The notes: generated by a model from the sequence alone, not told the origin. Counted from the stretch's first letter, positions 8,685 to 17,222 are shown. The stretch is 64,000 nt of DNA from JBBSDP01 sp038240605 (GCA_038240605.1 JBBSDP010000017.1:1-64000), one strand, 5' to 3'. Numbers and translations: made by a program.

Positions 8685-9352
8685 ACCAGCTCGGCCATAT
8701 CCATCAGCCGTTCCGCCGGCATCGCCCCGATGAGGCAAAGCCATTTGCCGCTGCGTTCCGTCATCACCATGCTCAGGCCGTTCACCGACTGCACCCGGTA
8801 GCTCGTCCCATTTCGCGTCATCGTCGGCACGGCCGGCAGTTTCATGTCAGCGGCATTGGCGACGGAAAGCGTCACTGGAATACCCCCGTCTTTGAGCAGT
8901 ACGCAGGCCATCTTCTTGTCGTGAACCGACTTCATGCAGCAGGCCATGACATGGCTTTGCGGAATTTGCGGAAGCGATGGCGCACCCGGTGACTTATCCG
9001 CCAGCATCTGGTTCGCTTTGGCAATCGAGTCCACCTGCATGACGGGAATTCGGCCGGCAACGATGTCCGCATGCACCTGTGCCATCTGGATGCCCGAAGC
9101 CAATACCGGACCGCTCGACGCAGTGAGGAGAAAGGCACCGACCAACCCGACAAGAAGGACAACACTTGCCGCGATTGCCTGGAACGGGCGGGGCCACGAA
9201 GTCCAACGATGGTGCGGTCGCTCTGGGATCTGTCCCCTCAGCAATTGATCCAACCGGGAGGTATCGACGGGCAGGCTCCGAAGGCGCGCGAGTCGCCCTG
9301 CGATCGCCTCGTCTAGGTCCAAGGAATTTTCCTGGGGATTCGCTTCCGTCAT
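8675..9352 (-). CDS. Putative transmembrane anti-sigma factor with Cys/His/Met-rich periplasmic domain
   Basis: A 225-residue single-pass membrane protein directly downstream of an ECF sigma gene (27-nt gap). It has a ~55-residue cytoplasmic part, a membrane helix at about residues 57-79 (FQAIAASVVLLVGLVGAFLL) and a ~145-residue outer part. The outer part contains H134, C138, C139, M140, H144, M148 and C150 within 17 residues, which could bind a soft metal such as copper or sense thiol oxidation. Gene order and topology suggest an anti-sigma factor; no classical zinc-binding HxxxCxxC anti-sigma motif is seen in the cytoplasmic part. A strong GGGAGG lies just upstream of the ATG. The function is inferred from context. 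Confidence 0.65.
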   Translation of the reverse strand: MTEANPQENSLDLDEAIAGRLARLRSLPVDTSRLDQLLRGQIPERPHHRWTSWPRPFQAIAASVVLLVGLVGAFLLTASSGPVLASGIQMAQVHADIVAGRIPVMQVDSIAKANQMLADKSPGAPSLPQIPQSHVMACCMKSVHDKKMACVLLKDGGIPVTLSVANAADMKLPAVPTMTRNGTSYRVQSVNGLSMVMTERSGKWLCLIGAMPAERLMDMAELVQF

Positions 9353-9379
9353 AAATGCCTCCCTCGGGAGGGGTCACCA

Positions 9380-9943
9380 TCATTCACGTACAAACCGTCG
9401 CTCAACGGCGACGGGCAACAGACGGTCGCGTAACATCGAATGGCCGCGGTGCACGCGCGACTTGATGGTTCCAAGTGGCACTTGCAAGACCTCGGCTGCC
9501 TCAGCGTGCCCCATTCCCTCCACGTCGACCAGGAGAAGGGTCCAGCGAATCTCCTCCGGCAGCTTCTGAATCGCGTCGATCACCTGTGCATCGGAAAATC
9601 TATTGAGGACCTCCTGCGGATGATCCCACTCAACCGACTGATTCCCACCTTCCGAAGGGGCAGCGGGTTCCGCAGCAATATCGCTCAAACTGATTTCCGT
9701 CTTCAACCCCACGGCTCGCAGCCTGTCGATTCGCGTATTCCGGAGGATCGCGAAAAGCCATGCCTTGACATCCGTACCCTCCCGAAAAGTTCCAATCTTC
9801 TTGAACGCCTTTAAGAGAGTCTCCTGCGCCAAGTCATCAGCTTCGTGGGAGCTGCCCGTCAGAAGCCGCGCAAGTCGAAGGACAGCCGCTCGTTGCGGCC
9901 AGACGAGGTTATAAAATCCCTTCGTCGCCTGCTCCTCGTGCAC
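9380..9943 (-). CDS. ECF-family RNA polymerase sigma factor
   Basis: A 187-residue sigma factor with region 2 (LARLLTGSSHEADDLAQETLLKAFKKIGTF, then DVKAWLFAILRNTRIDRLR) and region 4 (LPEEIRWTLLLVDVEGMGHAEAAEVLQVPLGTIKSRVHRGHSML). The linker between them is short, as in group IV sigma factors. It begins an operon with the membrane protein that probably restrains it. Its own upstream region carries the motif GAACCTT-15-CGTTC on the minus strand, suggesting autoregulation. The likely role is switching on envelope or metal-stress genes, including the neighbouring efflux operon. Confidence 0.92.
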   Translation of the reverse strand: MHEEQATKGFYNLVWPQRAAVLRLARLLTGSSHEADDLAQETLLKAFKKIGTFREGTDVKAWLFAILRNTRIDRLRAVGLKTEISLSDIAAEPAAPSEGGNQSVEWDHPQEVLNRFSDAQVIDAIQKLPEEIRWTLLLVDVEGMGHAEAAEVLQVPLGTIKSRVHRGHSMLRDRLLPVAVERRFVRE

Positions 9944-9980
9944 TCATTCCTCAACTGGCGGCATGTGCCACTACCCATCA

Positions 9981-10007
9981 GAACGAAAGAATATCTCCAG
10001 AAGGTTC
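9981..10007 (-). promoter_or_regulatory. Candidate autoregulatory ECF-sigma promoter
   Basis: On the minus strand ATTGAACCTT is followed after a 15-nt spacer by CGTTC, ending 38 nt before the sigma factor start codon. The motif and spacing are the same as at 10064-10090 on the opposite strand. Confidence 0.6.
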
Positions 10008-10063
10008 AATCGTTTTCTTCGAATCTCTTAAACTCCTCAACGCGCGTCGAAACGATTCGCATT

Positions 10064-10090
10064 GAACCTTTTGAGTCGGGCGTCTCGTTC
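10064..10090 (+). promoter_or_regulatory. Candidate ECF-sigma promoter of the small lipoprotein gene
   Basis: GAACCTT at 10064-10070 and CGTTC at 10086-10090 are separated by 15 nt, identical in words and spacing to the motif facing the sigma gene. It lies about 70 nt before the small lipoprotein start at 10163. Confidence 0.6.
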
Positions 10091-10162
10091 AGCCAATAGA
10101 TGGGACAACTCTTGCGGGCGTCCGCCGATTGTTTCCGTCGGCTTCACTGGTCGGAGGATGTC

Positions 10163-10372
10163 ATGTTCAAGTCGCTTGTCACCGTGTCTCTGCTCGCCGT
10201 GCTGTCTGCGCCGGCGCTGTTCGCCGTCGGCTGCGCTTCTGACAGCGATAGCAAGGCTTATAACCTGACGGGCGACAACACGTCGAACCGTGCGCTAACG
10301 TCCTCGGAACGACAGCGCTACACGGACTCGAAGGGCCACTTCCGGCCCGATTGGGTTCAATCGGGCCGGTAG
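10163..10372 (+). CDS. Small lipoprotein of unknown function
   Basis: A 69-residue protein. The start is the ATG at 10163, preceded by a GGAGG at good spacing; an earlier in-frame ATG lacks one. A signal peptide with a lipobox (LSAPALFAVGC) is followed by about 45 polar residues (SDSDSKAYNLTGDNTSNRAL and so on), so the mature protein is a short lipid-anchored polar peptide. The ECF-type promoter motif upstream suggests it belongs to the sigma regulon. Its last codons form an 11-bp perfect hairpin with the stop codon region. No family is recognised. Confidence 0.65.
   Translation: MFKSLVTVSLLAVLSAPALFAVGCASDSDSKAYNLTGDNTSNRALTSSERQRYTDSKGHFRPDWVQSGR
10342..10369 (+). terminator. Perfect hairpin over the end of the lipoprotein gene
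   Basis: An 11-bp stem (10342-10352 with 10359-10369) with a 6-nt loop spans the last codons and reaches the stop. No T-run follows, so it may protect the 3' end or attenuate rather than act as a classical intrinsic terminator. Confidence 0.4.
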
Positions 10373-10400
10373 ACAGTGTCCGCGATCCTGTCAGCGCATC

Positions 10401-10442
10401 ACACCTCGCCGCCCACCGAGAAGCGGTCGGGCGGCGAGGTGT
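10401..10442 (+). terminator. 14-bp hairpin between small lipoprotein and lgt
   Basis: 10401-10414 and 10429-10442 are perfect inverted copies (14 bp), with a further accg/cggt pairing inside the loop. It lies between the lipoprotein stop and the lgt start and lacks a T-run. A termination or mRNA-processing role is inferred from strength and position. Confidence 0.45.
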
Positions 10443-10458
10443 CGGCGGCGGAAAACGA

Positions 10459-11298
10459 ATGCTCGCCACCCTTGCATCGCTTCAATTCCCACACATCGGA
10501 CCAGTTTTTGTCCAGCTCGGCCCGTTGGCGCTTCGGTGGTATGGCCTGGCCTATCTCGTTGGCTTCATTTTCGCTTACGCGTGTCTACGGATCCTGAGCG
10601 AGGGCGGAATACTTCGATTATCGAAAGGCGACCTATCCGATTTGCTCGGATGGATCATCGTCGGCGTCATCGGGGGCGGCAGAACGGGTTGGTGGCTGTT
10701 TTATCACCGTAACGACGGCGGCCCCGAACCGTGGTACGAACCGTTTGCGCTGTGGCATGGCGGCATGAGTTTTCACGGGGGATTGATTGGCGTCGCCACG
10801 GTGCTCTTCGTCTGGGCATGGCTTCGAAAGGCTCCGCTGTGGAACCTCGTCGACTGCGCCGCGCTCATTGCCCCAATCGGTTTGTTCCTGGGTCGCATCG
10901 CAAATTTCATCAATGCCGAATTGGTGGGGCGACCGACGGTCCTGCCGTGGGGCGTAGTCTTCCCAGGGGAGGCGTTCGCCCGGCATCCCTCGCAGATCTA
11001 TGAGGCGCTGTTAGAAGGGCCCGTCCTCCTGGCCGTGACGGTCTGGGTGTTCAGACATCGCGGGGCCCGCGAGGGGCAAACCGCCGCGACGTTTCTGGCA
11101 GCCTACGGGGCCTTTCGATTCATTGTCGAGTTCACCCGCCAACCCGACCCGCAGCTGGGGTTTATCGCCTTCAACTGGCTGACGATGGGCCAACTGCTCA
11201 GTGCAGTCATGGTCCTCATGGGCGCTCTACTGTACATCACCTCAGGCAGACGTTGGGAGTTCCTGGATCCTGCGGCCGTCGCGTTACAGAAGCCGTAA
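10459..11298 (+). CDS. lgt: Prolipoprotein diacylglyceryl transferase
   Basis: A 279-residue inner-membrane enzyme that transfers diacylglyceryl from phosphatidylglycerol to the lipobox cysteine of prolipoproteins. The start at 10459 (MLATLASLQFPHIGPVFVQLGPLALRWYG) fits the family; the frame stays open upstream through the lipoprotein gene's 3' hairpins. Diagnostic parts are LRWYGLAYLVGF, GMSFHGGLIGV, and the signature LGRIANFINAELVGRPT with the catalytic-region Arg, Asn and Glu. Seven hydrophobic segments can be counted. Several neighbours (CusB-like, CusC-like, M48-like and the 69-residue protein) are predicted lipoproteins and therefore substrates. Confidence 0.95.
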   Translation: MLATLASLQFPHIGPVFVQLGPLALRWYGLAYLVGFIFAYACLRILSEGGILRLSKGDLSDLLGWIIVGVIGGGRTGWWLFYHRNDGGPEPWYEPFALWHGGMSFHGGLIGVATVLFVWAWLRKAPLWNLVDCAALIAPIGLFLGRIANFINAELVGRPTVLPWGVVFPGEAFARHPSQIYEALLEGPVLLAVTVWVFRHRGAREGQTAATFLAAYGAFRFIVEFTRQPDPQLGFIAFNWLTMGQLLSAVMVLMGALLYITSGRRWEFLDPAAVALQKP

Positions 11299-11332
11299 AT
11301 CCCCCCCCAAGGGATCGCCGGGGGTCAATGCG

Positions 11333-11641
11333 ATGAAGTACGCCGGCCTGCGCGCCGCGCCGTGCTGGCTCGTGAAGCCGCCGCGCGTCGCCGACGCTCC
11401 GGCGGCGCTGGAATGCAAGCTGCTCCTGTCTCTGCCCATCAAAGACCTGGAGGGCCGTCCCACGCCCAACACTCTGATCCTCGGCCGGGTGGTGGGCATC
11501 CACATCGATCAGGCGTTCCTGAAGAACGGCCGTTTCGACATGACCCTCGCCCACACGATCGCCCGTTGCGGTTACCAGGGGGACTATACGGAAGTGACGA
11601 GTCTCTTCGATATGCTCCGGCCGATCGTTCAATCCTCGTAA
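11333..11641 (+). pseudogene. C-terminal remnant of a flavin reductase-like FMN-binding protein
   Basis: The frame reads MKYAGLRAAPCWLVKPPRV, ADAPAALECKL and later LILGRVVGIHIDQAFL, then PIARCGYQGDYTEVTSLF. These match the second half of the flavin reductase-like split-barrel family (DKxxxAGL, P-x-V-x-x-x-P-x-x-LEC, GxVVxxHI). The family is usually about 200 residues; only ~102 remain and the FMN-phosphate-binding N-terminal half is missing, because the frame runs directly back into the lgt 3' end and a run of eight C. No clear ribosome binding site precedes the ATG. A truncated relic is the likeliest reading. Confidence 0.6.
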
Positions 11642-11805
11642 GGTTCCAGCGGCAGGTCGTCGGCATCGGCGAACAACGTGAATCGCTTGCCGGTCTGCGC
11701 ATCGACTCGGACCGGTTCGACGGGGATGCCAAGTCCGGTCAAGTACGATACATTCACATGCAAATCAGTATTATCAGGAACGACAAGCCGTGGGGTCTGG
11801 CTTGC
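11629..11805 (-). pseudogene. Possible C-terminal fragment of an unknown gene
   Basis: On the minus strand a frame reads VPDNTDLHVNVSYLTGLGIP and VEPVRVDAQTGKRFTLFADA, ending in DLPLEPYED. The composition looks coding rather than random, and its stop overlaps the convergent flavin-reductase remnant by 13 nt. No in-frame ATG or ribosome binding site is seen, and the upstream side is occupied by the surface-protein start. It is probably a relic; the family is not recognised. Confidence 0.25.
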
Positions 11806-11823
11806 TGAAGGAGGCCGCGCGAC

Positions 11824-14496
11824 GTGCAAGCCAGAAACAAATCTCGTTCTGTACGTCACGGATATCGGGTCGAGCCGCTCGAGCCGCGCCGGATGTTCGT
11901 GGTGGTGCTGGACATCGATAGTGCCGGCGCGATGACGATCACCGAGACGACGCCAGGCATCAGCAATGATCTGACCGTCAGCACCACCGGCCCCGCGGGC
12001 GTTTATGACGTGTCGGACAGCGGGATCGGCGCATCGGTGACGATCGGGCCCGGAGCCATCAACGCCGGCTGGTCCATCAACTTTGGAACCATCCTCGAGG
12101 GTCCCAGCGACACCGTCACGTCGATCGCCATCAACCTCGGAAATGGGTCGGACGATATTGGGATCAAATCGGAGGGCGCACCGGTTAACGTCACCAGCAC
12201 CGGCACGGCATCGGTAACACTTGGTGGCGCGGGCGGCACGACCGGTGCCCAGGCCCTCTTGCAGCCCGTGAACCTCAGCGCGCCCACGGGACGACAGGAA
12301 GTTGAGATCGACGACACCGGCGACCCGGTGGCGCGCGATGTATCGGTCACCGATACCTCCATCACCGGCCTGACTCGCACGCCAGTCACGTTCGGGCCTG
12401 GCACCGGCATCCTCCTGGTCGGAGGGACCGGCGGGAATACGATCGCGGTGAACAACACCCAGTCGTTCGGCAACCGCGACCTGATCACGATTGAGAGCCG
12501 GGGCAATGACGCGATCAACGTCAAAGCGCTGGCAGCCACAAACCCGATGTATATCGCGACCTCGGCCGGCGTGTCGGACACCGTCAACGTTACTGACAAC
12601 GGCTCGGTGAAGAACATCCTCGGCAAGATTCAGATTGACGCGCAGTTCGGCGGGTCGTTTGCCTCCCTCAATGTCGATTCGTCCGCGGATGCCGCGCCGG
12701 TACAGGCGACCGTGAACGCGTCGGCGACCCAGATGATGACCATCGTCGGGTCGATCTCCGGTGTGACCGCGACGCCGATCGTCTACGATCCCAAGGGCCT
12801 GCACGCGCTGAACATCCACGCCGGCAACGGCGGCAACACGTTCACGGTCAACCAGTCGGTCGCGCTGTTGACCAACCCGTTGGATCCGCAGAGCGGCGGC
12901 GGCATCATCACGACGATCGACACCGGCGCGGGCGACGACACTGTCAACGTCCAGGCCAACCCGCGGTTCAGTACGCTGAACGTTCATGGCGACGGAGGCG
13001 CATTGCATGTGAACATCGGCGGCCCCGTCGCGGACGTGGGACTGGGGCCGGCGATGTTCGGCACGATCAACCTCTCCAATGCCGGCTTTCCCACCGACCT
13101 GTCCGTGGATGATTCGAACGACGTCGCGGCCAAGTCTGTAACGGTCAACAGCACGTCGCTCCGCGGGCTCTATTCGAATGCCGCGATTCAGTTTACCGAC
13201 CTCCAGTCGTTGAGTGTGATCGGCACGCCGTTTCCAGATACGTTCGATGTGAGCCCCAGCGGCTTCGCGGCGTTCACGATCGACGGGGGGCCGTTCGCGG
13301 CCGGGGCGAATTCGGGCGACGTGTTCCGGATGCATTCGGGTGGCGCGAGCGGCATGTCGCTCGCGATCCAGACCACGGCGGGCGGCCAGCAAGGCCAGTT
13401 CACGTTCGCCGATCGCCGGCCCGTTAACTTCCTGCGGATGGGAACGGTCAGCCCGTTGATCGGCTCGATCGCGGGTCATGTGTTTAGCGGGCAGAACGCC
13501 GCGGCGATCGCCGGCGCCACCGTCTTCCTCGACCTGAACCAGAGCGGTGCGCCCGACGCGGGCGAACCGGCCACCGTAACGGATGCCTCGGGCGCGTATT
13601 CGTTCGTGGGCCTGACACCCGGACCCTTTCGCGTGGTTCAAGCTCCGCCGGCCGGATTGGTGGGAACCTCGGCGCCGTTCGTTGATGTTGCCGTGGCGGC
13701 GGGACAGCGGGCATCGATCAACTTCGCGGATGTGGCGGCGCCGATTTCCTCCGGCCCTGACCTCACAGCCTCGTTCGTCGGCGCGCTGCCGCCATCGGTT
13801 ATCGGCGGGAGCAAGGGGAAGGCGAAGCTGAACATCGCCGCGGCCGGCGCTGCCGCCGCGGGGAATCCTCTTATCGAACTCTTCGCCTCGACAACAGGAG
13901 CACTGACGCCCGGGCAAGCGCCGTTTGCGACCGTGCCGGCCGGAAGCCTGAAGCTTCGCGCGGGCGGCTCGAAGACGATTAACCTCTCGTTCACCTATCC
14001 CGCTGGCCTGGCGGATGGCGATTACTTCCTGGTCGCTTCGGTCGATCCAACCAACCTGATCTCCGAGAGCAACAAGGCGAACAACCTGGCCGTCAGCGCG
14101 GCGCCGGTCACGATCTCCGCTCCATTTGTCGATCTCACGGGAGCGTTTGGCCGCGCGCTGCCGGCGTCGATCGGCAGGTCGGCGTTCGCCAGCATTGCGG
14201 TCACGATCGGGAACGTCGGGAACATCGCCGCCGCGGGGGCGATCAGCATCAGCCTCTTCGCCTCGACCGACACGGTATTCGATGCCGGCGACGTGCCACT
14301 GACTAAAATCACAGGGCAGCGCGTCAATCTCAAACCGACCCGATCACAATCGGTGCGAATCAAATCTCGCGCGCCCGCCGGACTGGCGACGGGCCACTAT
14401 TTCCTGATCTCGGTCGTGAACGCCGACCGGACGCTCGCGGAGCGGACGGCGGCGAACGACGTCGCCGTCAGCAGCTCGACGCTCTCGATCGGTTGA
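11824..14496 (+). CDS. Large planctomycete surface protein with SdrD_B-like and CARDB domains
   Basis: An 890-residue exported protein. The start is a GTG at 11824, chosen because AAGGAGG lies just upstream. The N-terminus has the planctomycete export motif (RVEPLEPRRMF) near residue 20. Residues ~30-540 are beta-rich with repeated Thr/Asn/Gly/Asp blocks (TINVHAGNGGNTF, TVNVQANP). Around 555-625 lies a Cna-B/SdrD_B-like domain (GATVFLDLNQSGAPDAGEPA, TDASGAYSFVGLTPG), followed by two CARDB-like adhesion domains (~640-765 and ~765-890; LASVDPTNLISESNKANN is typical). It is the first of two tandem paralogs, 24 nt upstream of the second. A cell-envelope or extracellular adhesive role is inferred. 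Confidence 0.85.
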   Translation: MQARNKSRSVRHGYRVEPLEPRRMFVVVLDIDSAGAMTITETTPGISNDLTVSTTGPAGVYDVSDSGIGASVTIGPGAINAGWSINFGTILEGPSDTVTSIAINLGNGSDDIGIKSEGAPVNVTSTGTASVTLGGAGGTTGAQALLQPVNLSAPTGRQEVEIDDTGDPVARDVSVTDTSITGLTRTPVTFGPGTGILLVGGTGGNTIAVNNTQSFGNRDLITIESRGNDAINVKALAATNPMYIATSAGVSDTVNVTDNGSVKNILGKIQIDAQFGGSFASLNVDSSADAAPVQATVNASATQMMTIVGSISGVTATPIVYDPKGLHALNIHAGNGGNTFTVNQSVALLTNPLDPQSGGGIITTIDTGAGDDTVNVQANPRFSTLNVHGDGGALHVNIGGPVADVGLGPAMFGTINLSNAGFPTDLSVDDSNDVAAKSVTVNSTSLRGLYSNAAIQFTDLQSLSVIGTPFPDTFDVSPSGFAAFTIDGGPFAAGANSGDVFRMHSGGASGMSLAIQTTAGGQQGQFTFADRRPVNFLRMGTVSPLIGSIAGHVFSGQNAAAIAGATVFLDLNQSGAPDAGEPATVTDASGAYSFVGLTPGPFRVVQAPPAGLVGTSAPFVDVAVAAGQRASINFADVAAPISSGPDLTASFVGALPPSVIGGSKGKAKLNIAAAGAAAAGNPLIELFASTTGALTPGQAPFATVPAGSLKLRAGGSKTINLSFTYPAGLADGDYFLVASVDPTNLISESNKANNLAVSAAPVTISAPFVDLTGAFGRALPASIGRSAFASIAVTIGNVGNIAAAGAISISLFASTDTVFDAGDVPLTKITGQRVNLKPTRSQSVRIKSRAPAGLATGHYFLISVVNADRTLAERTAANDVAVSSSTLSIG

Positions 14497-14520
14497 GCGG
14501 GCCGCCCTGGAGAGAATCTT

Positions 14521-17169
14521 ATGATCACAGCAGCTTCTCGGTCGCGCGCTCGCCGTCCGATGCGCCGCCGCTCCCGCGCGCTCGTGGAGTCGTTGGAACG
14601 CCGTACGCTGTTTACCGATATCCTCTATAACGGAGGGCAGGGGATGCTGGTGTTCGTAGAGAACGCCGACGGGGTCAACAACCGCATTACGCTCTCCACC
14701 GGTCCCGGGGCTGGCAACGCCCTGATCCAGGACACCAGCGATACGCTCCTGATTCAGTCCAACCTTGCCTCCTTAGGCTGGACGCTTTCGCCCGATGGAC
14801 ACACGGCCATCGGGCCCGAGAGCCAGATCACGAGTTATTACCTCGATACTGACGATGGCAGCGACACCATTGCCATTCAGGCCAGCGACCGGCCGATCAA
14901 GGTCCAGCCGCGCAACGCGTACGACACGGTCGGCATCGGGACCAACTCCTCGCCGACCGGCGCGCAGCTCGTCCTCGGGTCCGTCTTCTTCGATACCCAG
15001 TTCGCGGGAGCGGGTTCCCTGGTCCTGAATGACACGGGCGATCCCACGCCCCAGACCGTCGCGGTCACCGGCACCACGGTGACGGGGCTCACGCCGGGCG
15101 CGATCACCTACGACCCGACGTTGAGCGACCTCACAATCGTCAGCGGGACCGGGGGGAACACGACGACGATCGACCAGACGAACGACGCGCCCTTGTTCGG
15201 CGGCACGCAGTTCCGCCTGAACGCCAACGGCAACGACACCGTCAACGTGCGGCAACTTGCGTCGAACAGCCAGGTCGTGACCCTGGAGCTGGACCCGGCG
15301 AGCGTCGATACCGTCAACATCAGTAACGCCGGCTCAAGCCTGGGAATCTACGGAAACATTGTCGTGGACGGCTTCTCGGGCATGGCAGCTATCAACATCG
15401 ACGCGTCGGCCGACACGTTCTTCTCACAGGGTTCGGTCTCCCTGGACAATTTCGGCGACGGACATATCACGGGAGTCGACGCGATCAATGTCGATTTCAA
15501 GGCGTCCAAACTACAGAGCCTGGATATTCGGCTGGGGCACGGCGAGGGCCAGAACTTCTTCAACTACAACGTGCCGAGCGGAGTGCCGGCGAATTTCATC
15601 GCTCGCCTCCACACCGGCGCCGCGGACACCAACACCACCATCGTCTCCAATCCCGCTGGCGCTACCCTGGCCATCGATGGCTTCGGCGGCAATAACGCGG
15701 TACACATCGGTGCCTTCGATATCCTCGCATCGGGTATCCAGGGGACGATCCAGGCGAGCAACATGGGCATCGGCGCCGATGCGATTTTTATCTTCGGATC
15801 CGGCGCAACGGCAAACAACGTCGCGGTCAGTGATACGACCGTCACCGGCCTGGTACCGGCGACCCTTAATTTGTTCGCTCCCGCCAGTGTGAGCGTGATG
15901 GGCGCCAGTGCCGCCGACACGTTCAACGTAACGCCCAGCGCCACGACATCGTTCAGCATCGATGGCGGTCCCTTCGCTCCGCTACTGGCGCCAGCGGATG
16001 TGATGAACGTGAACATCGCCGGCACTGGGAGCGCCGTGCTTCACTTACAGAACACCGCCGCCGGTCGGCAGGGGAGCTACACGTTTAGCAACCGCATGGC
16101 GGTCAGCTTCAGCGAAGTGGGAAACGTAACCCCCGCGCTCGCCACGATCGGCGGAACGATCTTCAACGGACAGACCGGCGCACCGCTGGCGGGTGTCCCG
16201 CTCTTCCTCGACGAGAACCGAAACGGGTCACCTGACGCCGGCGAGCCCGCCACTTCGACCGATGGCTCGGGGAACTATCAGTTCACGCAGCTCGCCGCAG
16301 GGACGTATCCGCTGGCCGGCGGTTCCGCGAGCATCGTGATCCCGGGCATCAGGCAGGACATCACCGTTGCCGCTGGTCAGATCGTGGCCGTCGCATCCCT
16401 CCCCGCGTTCAGCGCGCCGACGCCGGGCGGCCCTGATCTCGTCGGCACGCTGCTGGGCGCGCCGGCGTCCGTGATCAGCGGCTCCAAAGGAAGCCTGAAG
16501 TTGAAGGTGACCAACGCCGGTTCTTCCGCCGCCAGGGGTCCATTGCAGGTGTTGCTCCGTGCGTCCGCGGACCGCGCCGTCGATCCTTCCGATGCGACGA
16601 TCGCCACGATCTCAGCCGGAACGGTCTCACTGAGACCGCATGCATCGAAGACACTCACGCTGAACTTCGTCTATCCCACGTCGCTGACCGATGGCGCATA
16701 CGTGATCCTCGCGACGGTCGATTCCGCCAATACGATCGCGGAGAGCAACGAGAGCAACAACGCGGCGGCGAGCCCTTCGCCCGTCAACATCAGGCAGGCG
16801 TTCATCGATCTGACCGGATCATTCGGCCGCCTCCCCGCGGCGATTCCAACGGGGAAGATGACCGCCGTGCCGCTGGTCATTACGAACAGCGGCAACATCG
16901 TGGCGACGGGAACGATCAGCATCAGCTTCTATGCCTCAGCCGACGGCACGCGCGATGCCGGCGATACGTTCCTGACGACGATCGGCGGCCAGAAGATCAG
17001 CATCAAACCGGGCACGACCAGGGCACTTAACCTGCGCATCAGAACGCCGGCCGGACTGATGCCGGCGAAGCATTTCCTGATTGCCGTGGTGAACGCCGAT
17101 CACACGTTGATGGAGCAGCGCCTTGATAACAACGATGTGGTTAGTCCCGTGGCGCTTCAGCTCGGTTAG
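14521..17169 (+). CDS. Second tandem surface protein paralog
   Basis: An 882-residue paralog of the preceding protein with the same layout: export motif near residue 25 (VESLERRTLF), a long beta-rich region, an SdrD_B-like segment (GVPLFLDENRNGSPDAGEPA, STDGSGNYQFTQL) and two CARDB-like domains (ILATVDSANTIAESNESNNA, then FLIAVVNADHTLMEQRLDNND). GGAGAG precedes the ATG. The two proteins are clearly similar but diverged, so the duplication is not recent. The 24-nt gap suggests one transcript. A ligand cannot be predicted. Confidence 0.85.
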   Translation: MITAASRSRARRPMRRRSRALVESLERRTLFTDILYNGGQGMLVFVENADGVNNRITLSTGPGAGNALIQDTSDTLLIQSNLASLGWTLSPDGHTAIGPESQITSYYLDTDDGSDTIAIQASDRPIKVQPRNAYDTVGIGTNSSPTGAQLVLGSVFFDTQFAGAGSLVLNDTGDPTPQTVAVTGTTVTGLTPGAITYDPTLSDLTIVSGTGGNTTTIDQTNDAPLFGGTQFRLNANGNDTVNVRQLASNSQVVTLELDPASVDTVNISNAGSSLGIYGNIVVDGFSGMAAINIDASADTFFSQGSVSLDNFGDGHITGVDAINVDFKASKLQSLDIRLGHGEGQNFFNYNVPSGVPANFIARLHTGAADTNTTIVSNPAGATLAIDGFGGNNAVHIGAFDILASGIQGTIQASNMGIGADAIFIFGSGATANNVAVSDTTVTGLVPATLNLFAPASVSVMGASAADTFNVTPSATTSFSIDGGPFAPLLAPADVMNVNIAGTGSAVLHLQNTAAGRQGSYTFSNRMAVSFSEVGNVTPALATIGGTIFNGQTGAPLAGVPLFLDENRNGSPDAGEPATSTDGSGNYQFTQLAAGTYPLAGGSASIVIPGIRQDITVAAGQIVAVASLPAFSAPTPGGPDLVGTLLGAPASVISGSKGSLKLKVTNAGSSAARGPLQVLLRASADRAVDPSDATIATISAGTVSLRPHASKTLTLNFVYPTSLTDGAYVILATVDSANTIAESNESNNAAASPSPVNIRQAFIDLTGSFGRLPAAIPTGKMTAVPLVITNSGNIVATGTISISFYASADGTRDAGDTFLTTIGGQKISIKPGTTRALNLRIRTPAGLMPAKHFLIAVVNADHTLMEQRLDNNDVVSPVALQLG

Positions 17170-17222
17170 GCCGCGCCGCGCAGCGCCAACGCCTCTGAGC
17201 GCGCATGTAAGCCAGGACAAGC

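Noticed and set aside
11629..13917. Minus-strand open frame of 762 codons
   Set aside because: It is antisense to the first surface protein, has a Arg/Asp-rich, non-protein-like composition and no start signals; it is an effect of GC-rich codon use. Only its last ~50 residues were considered separately.
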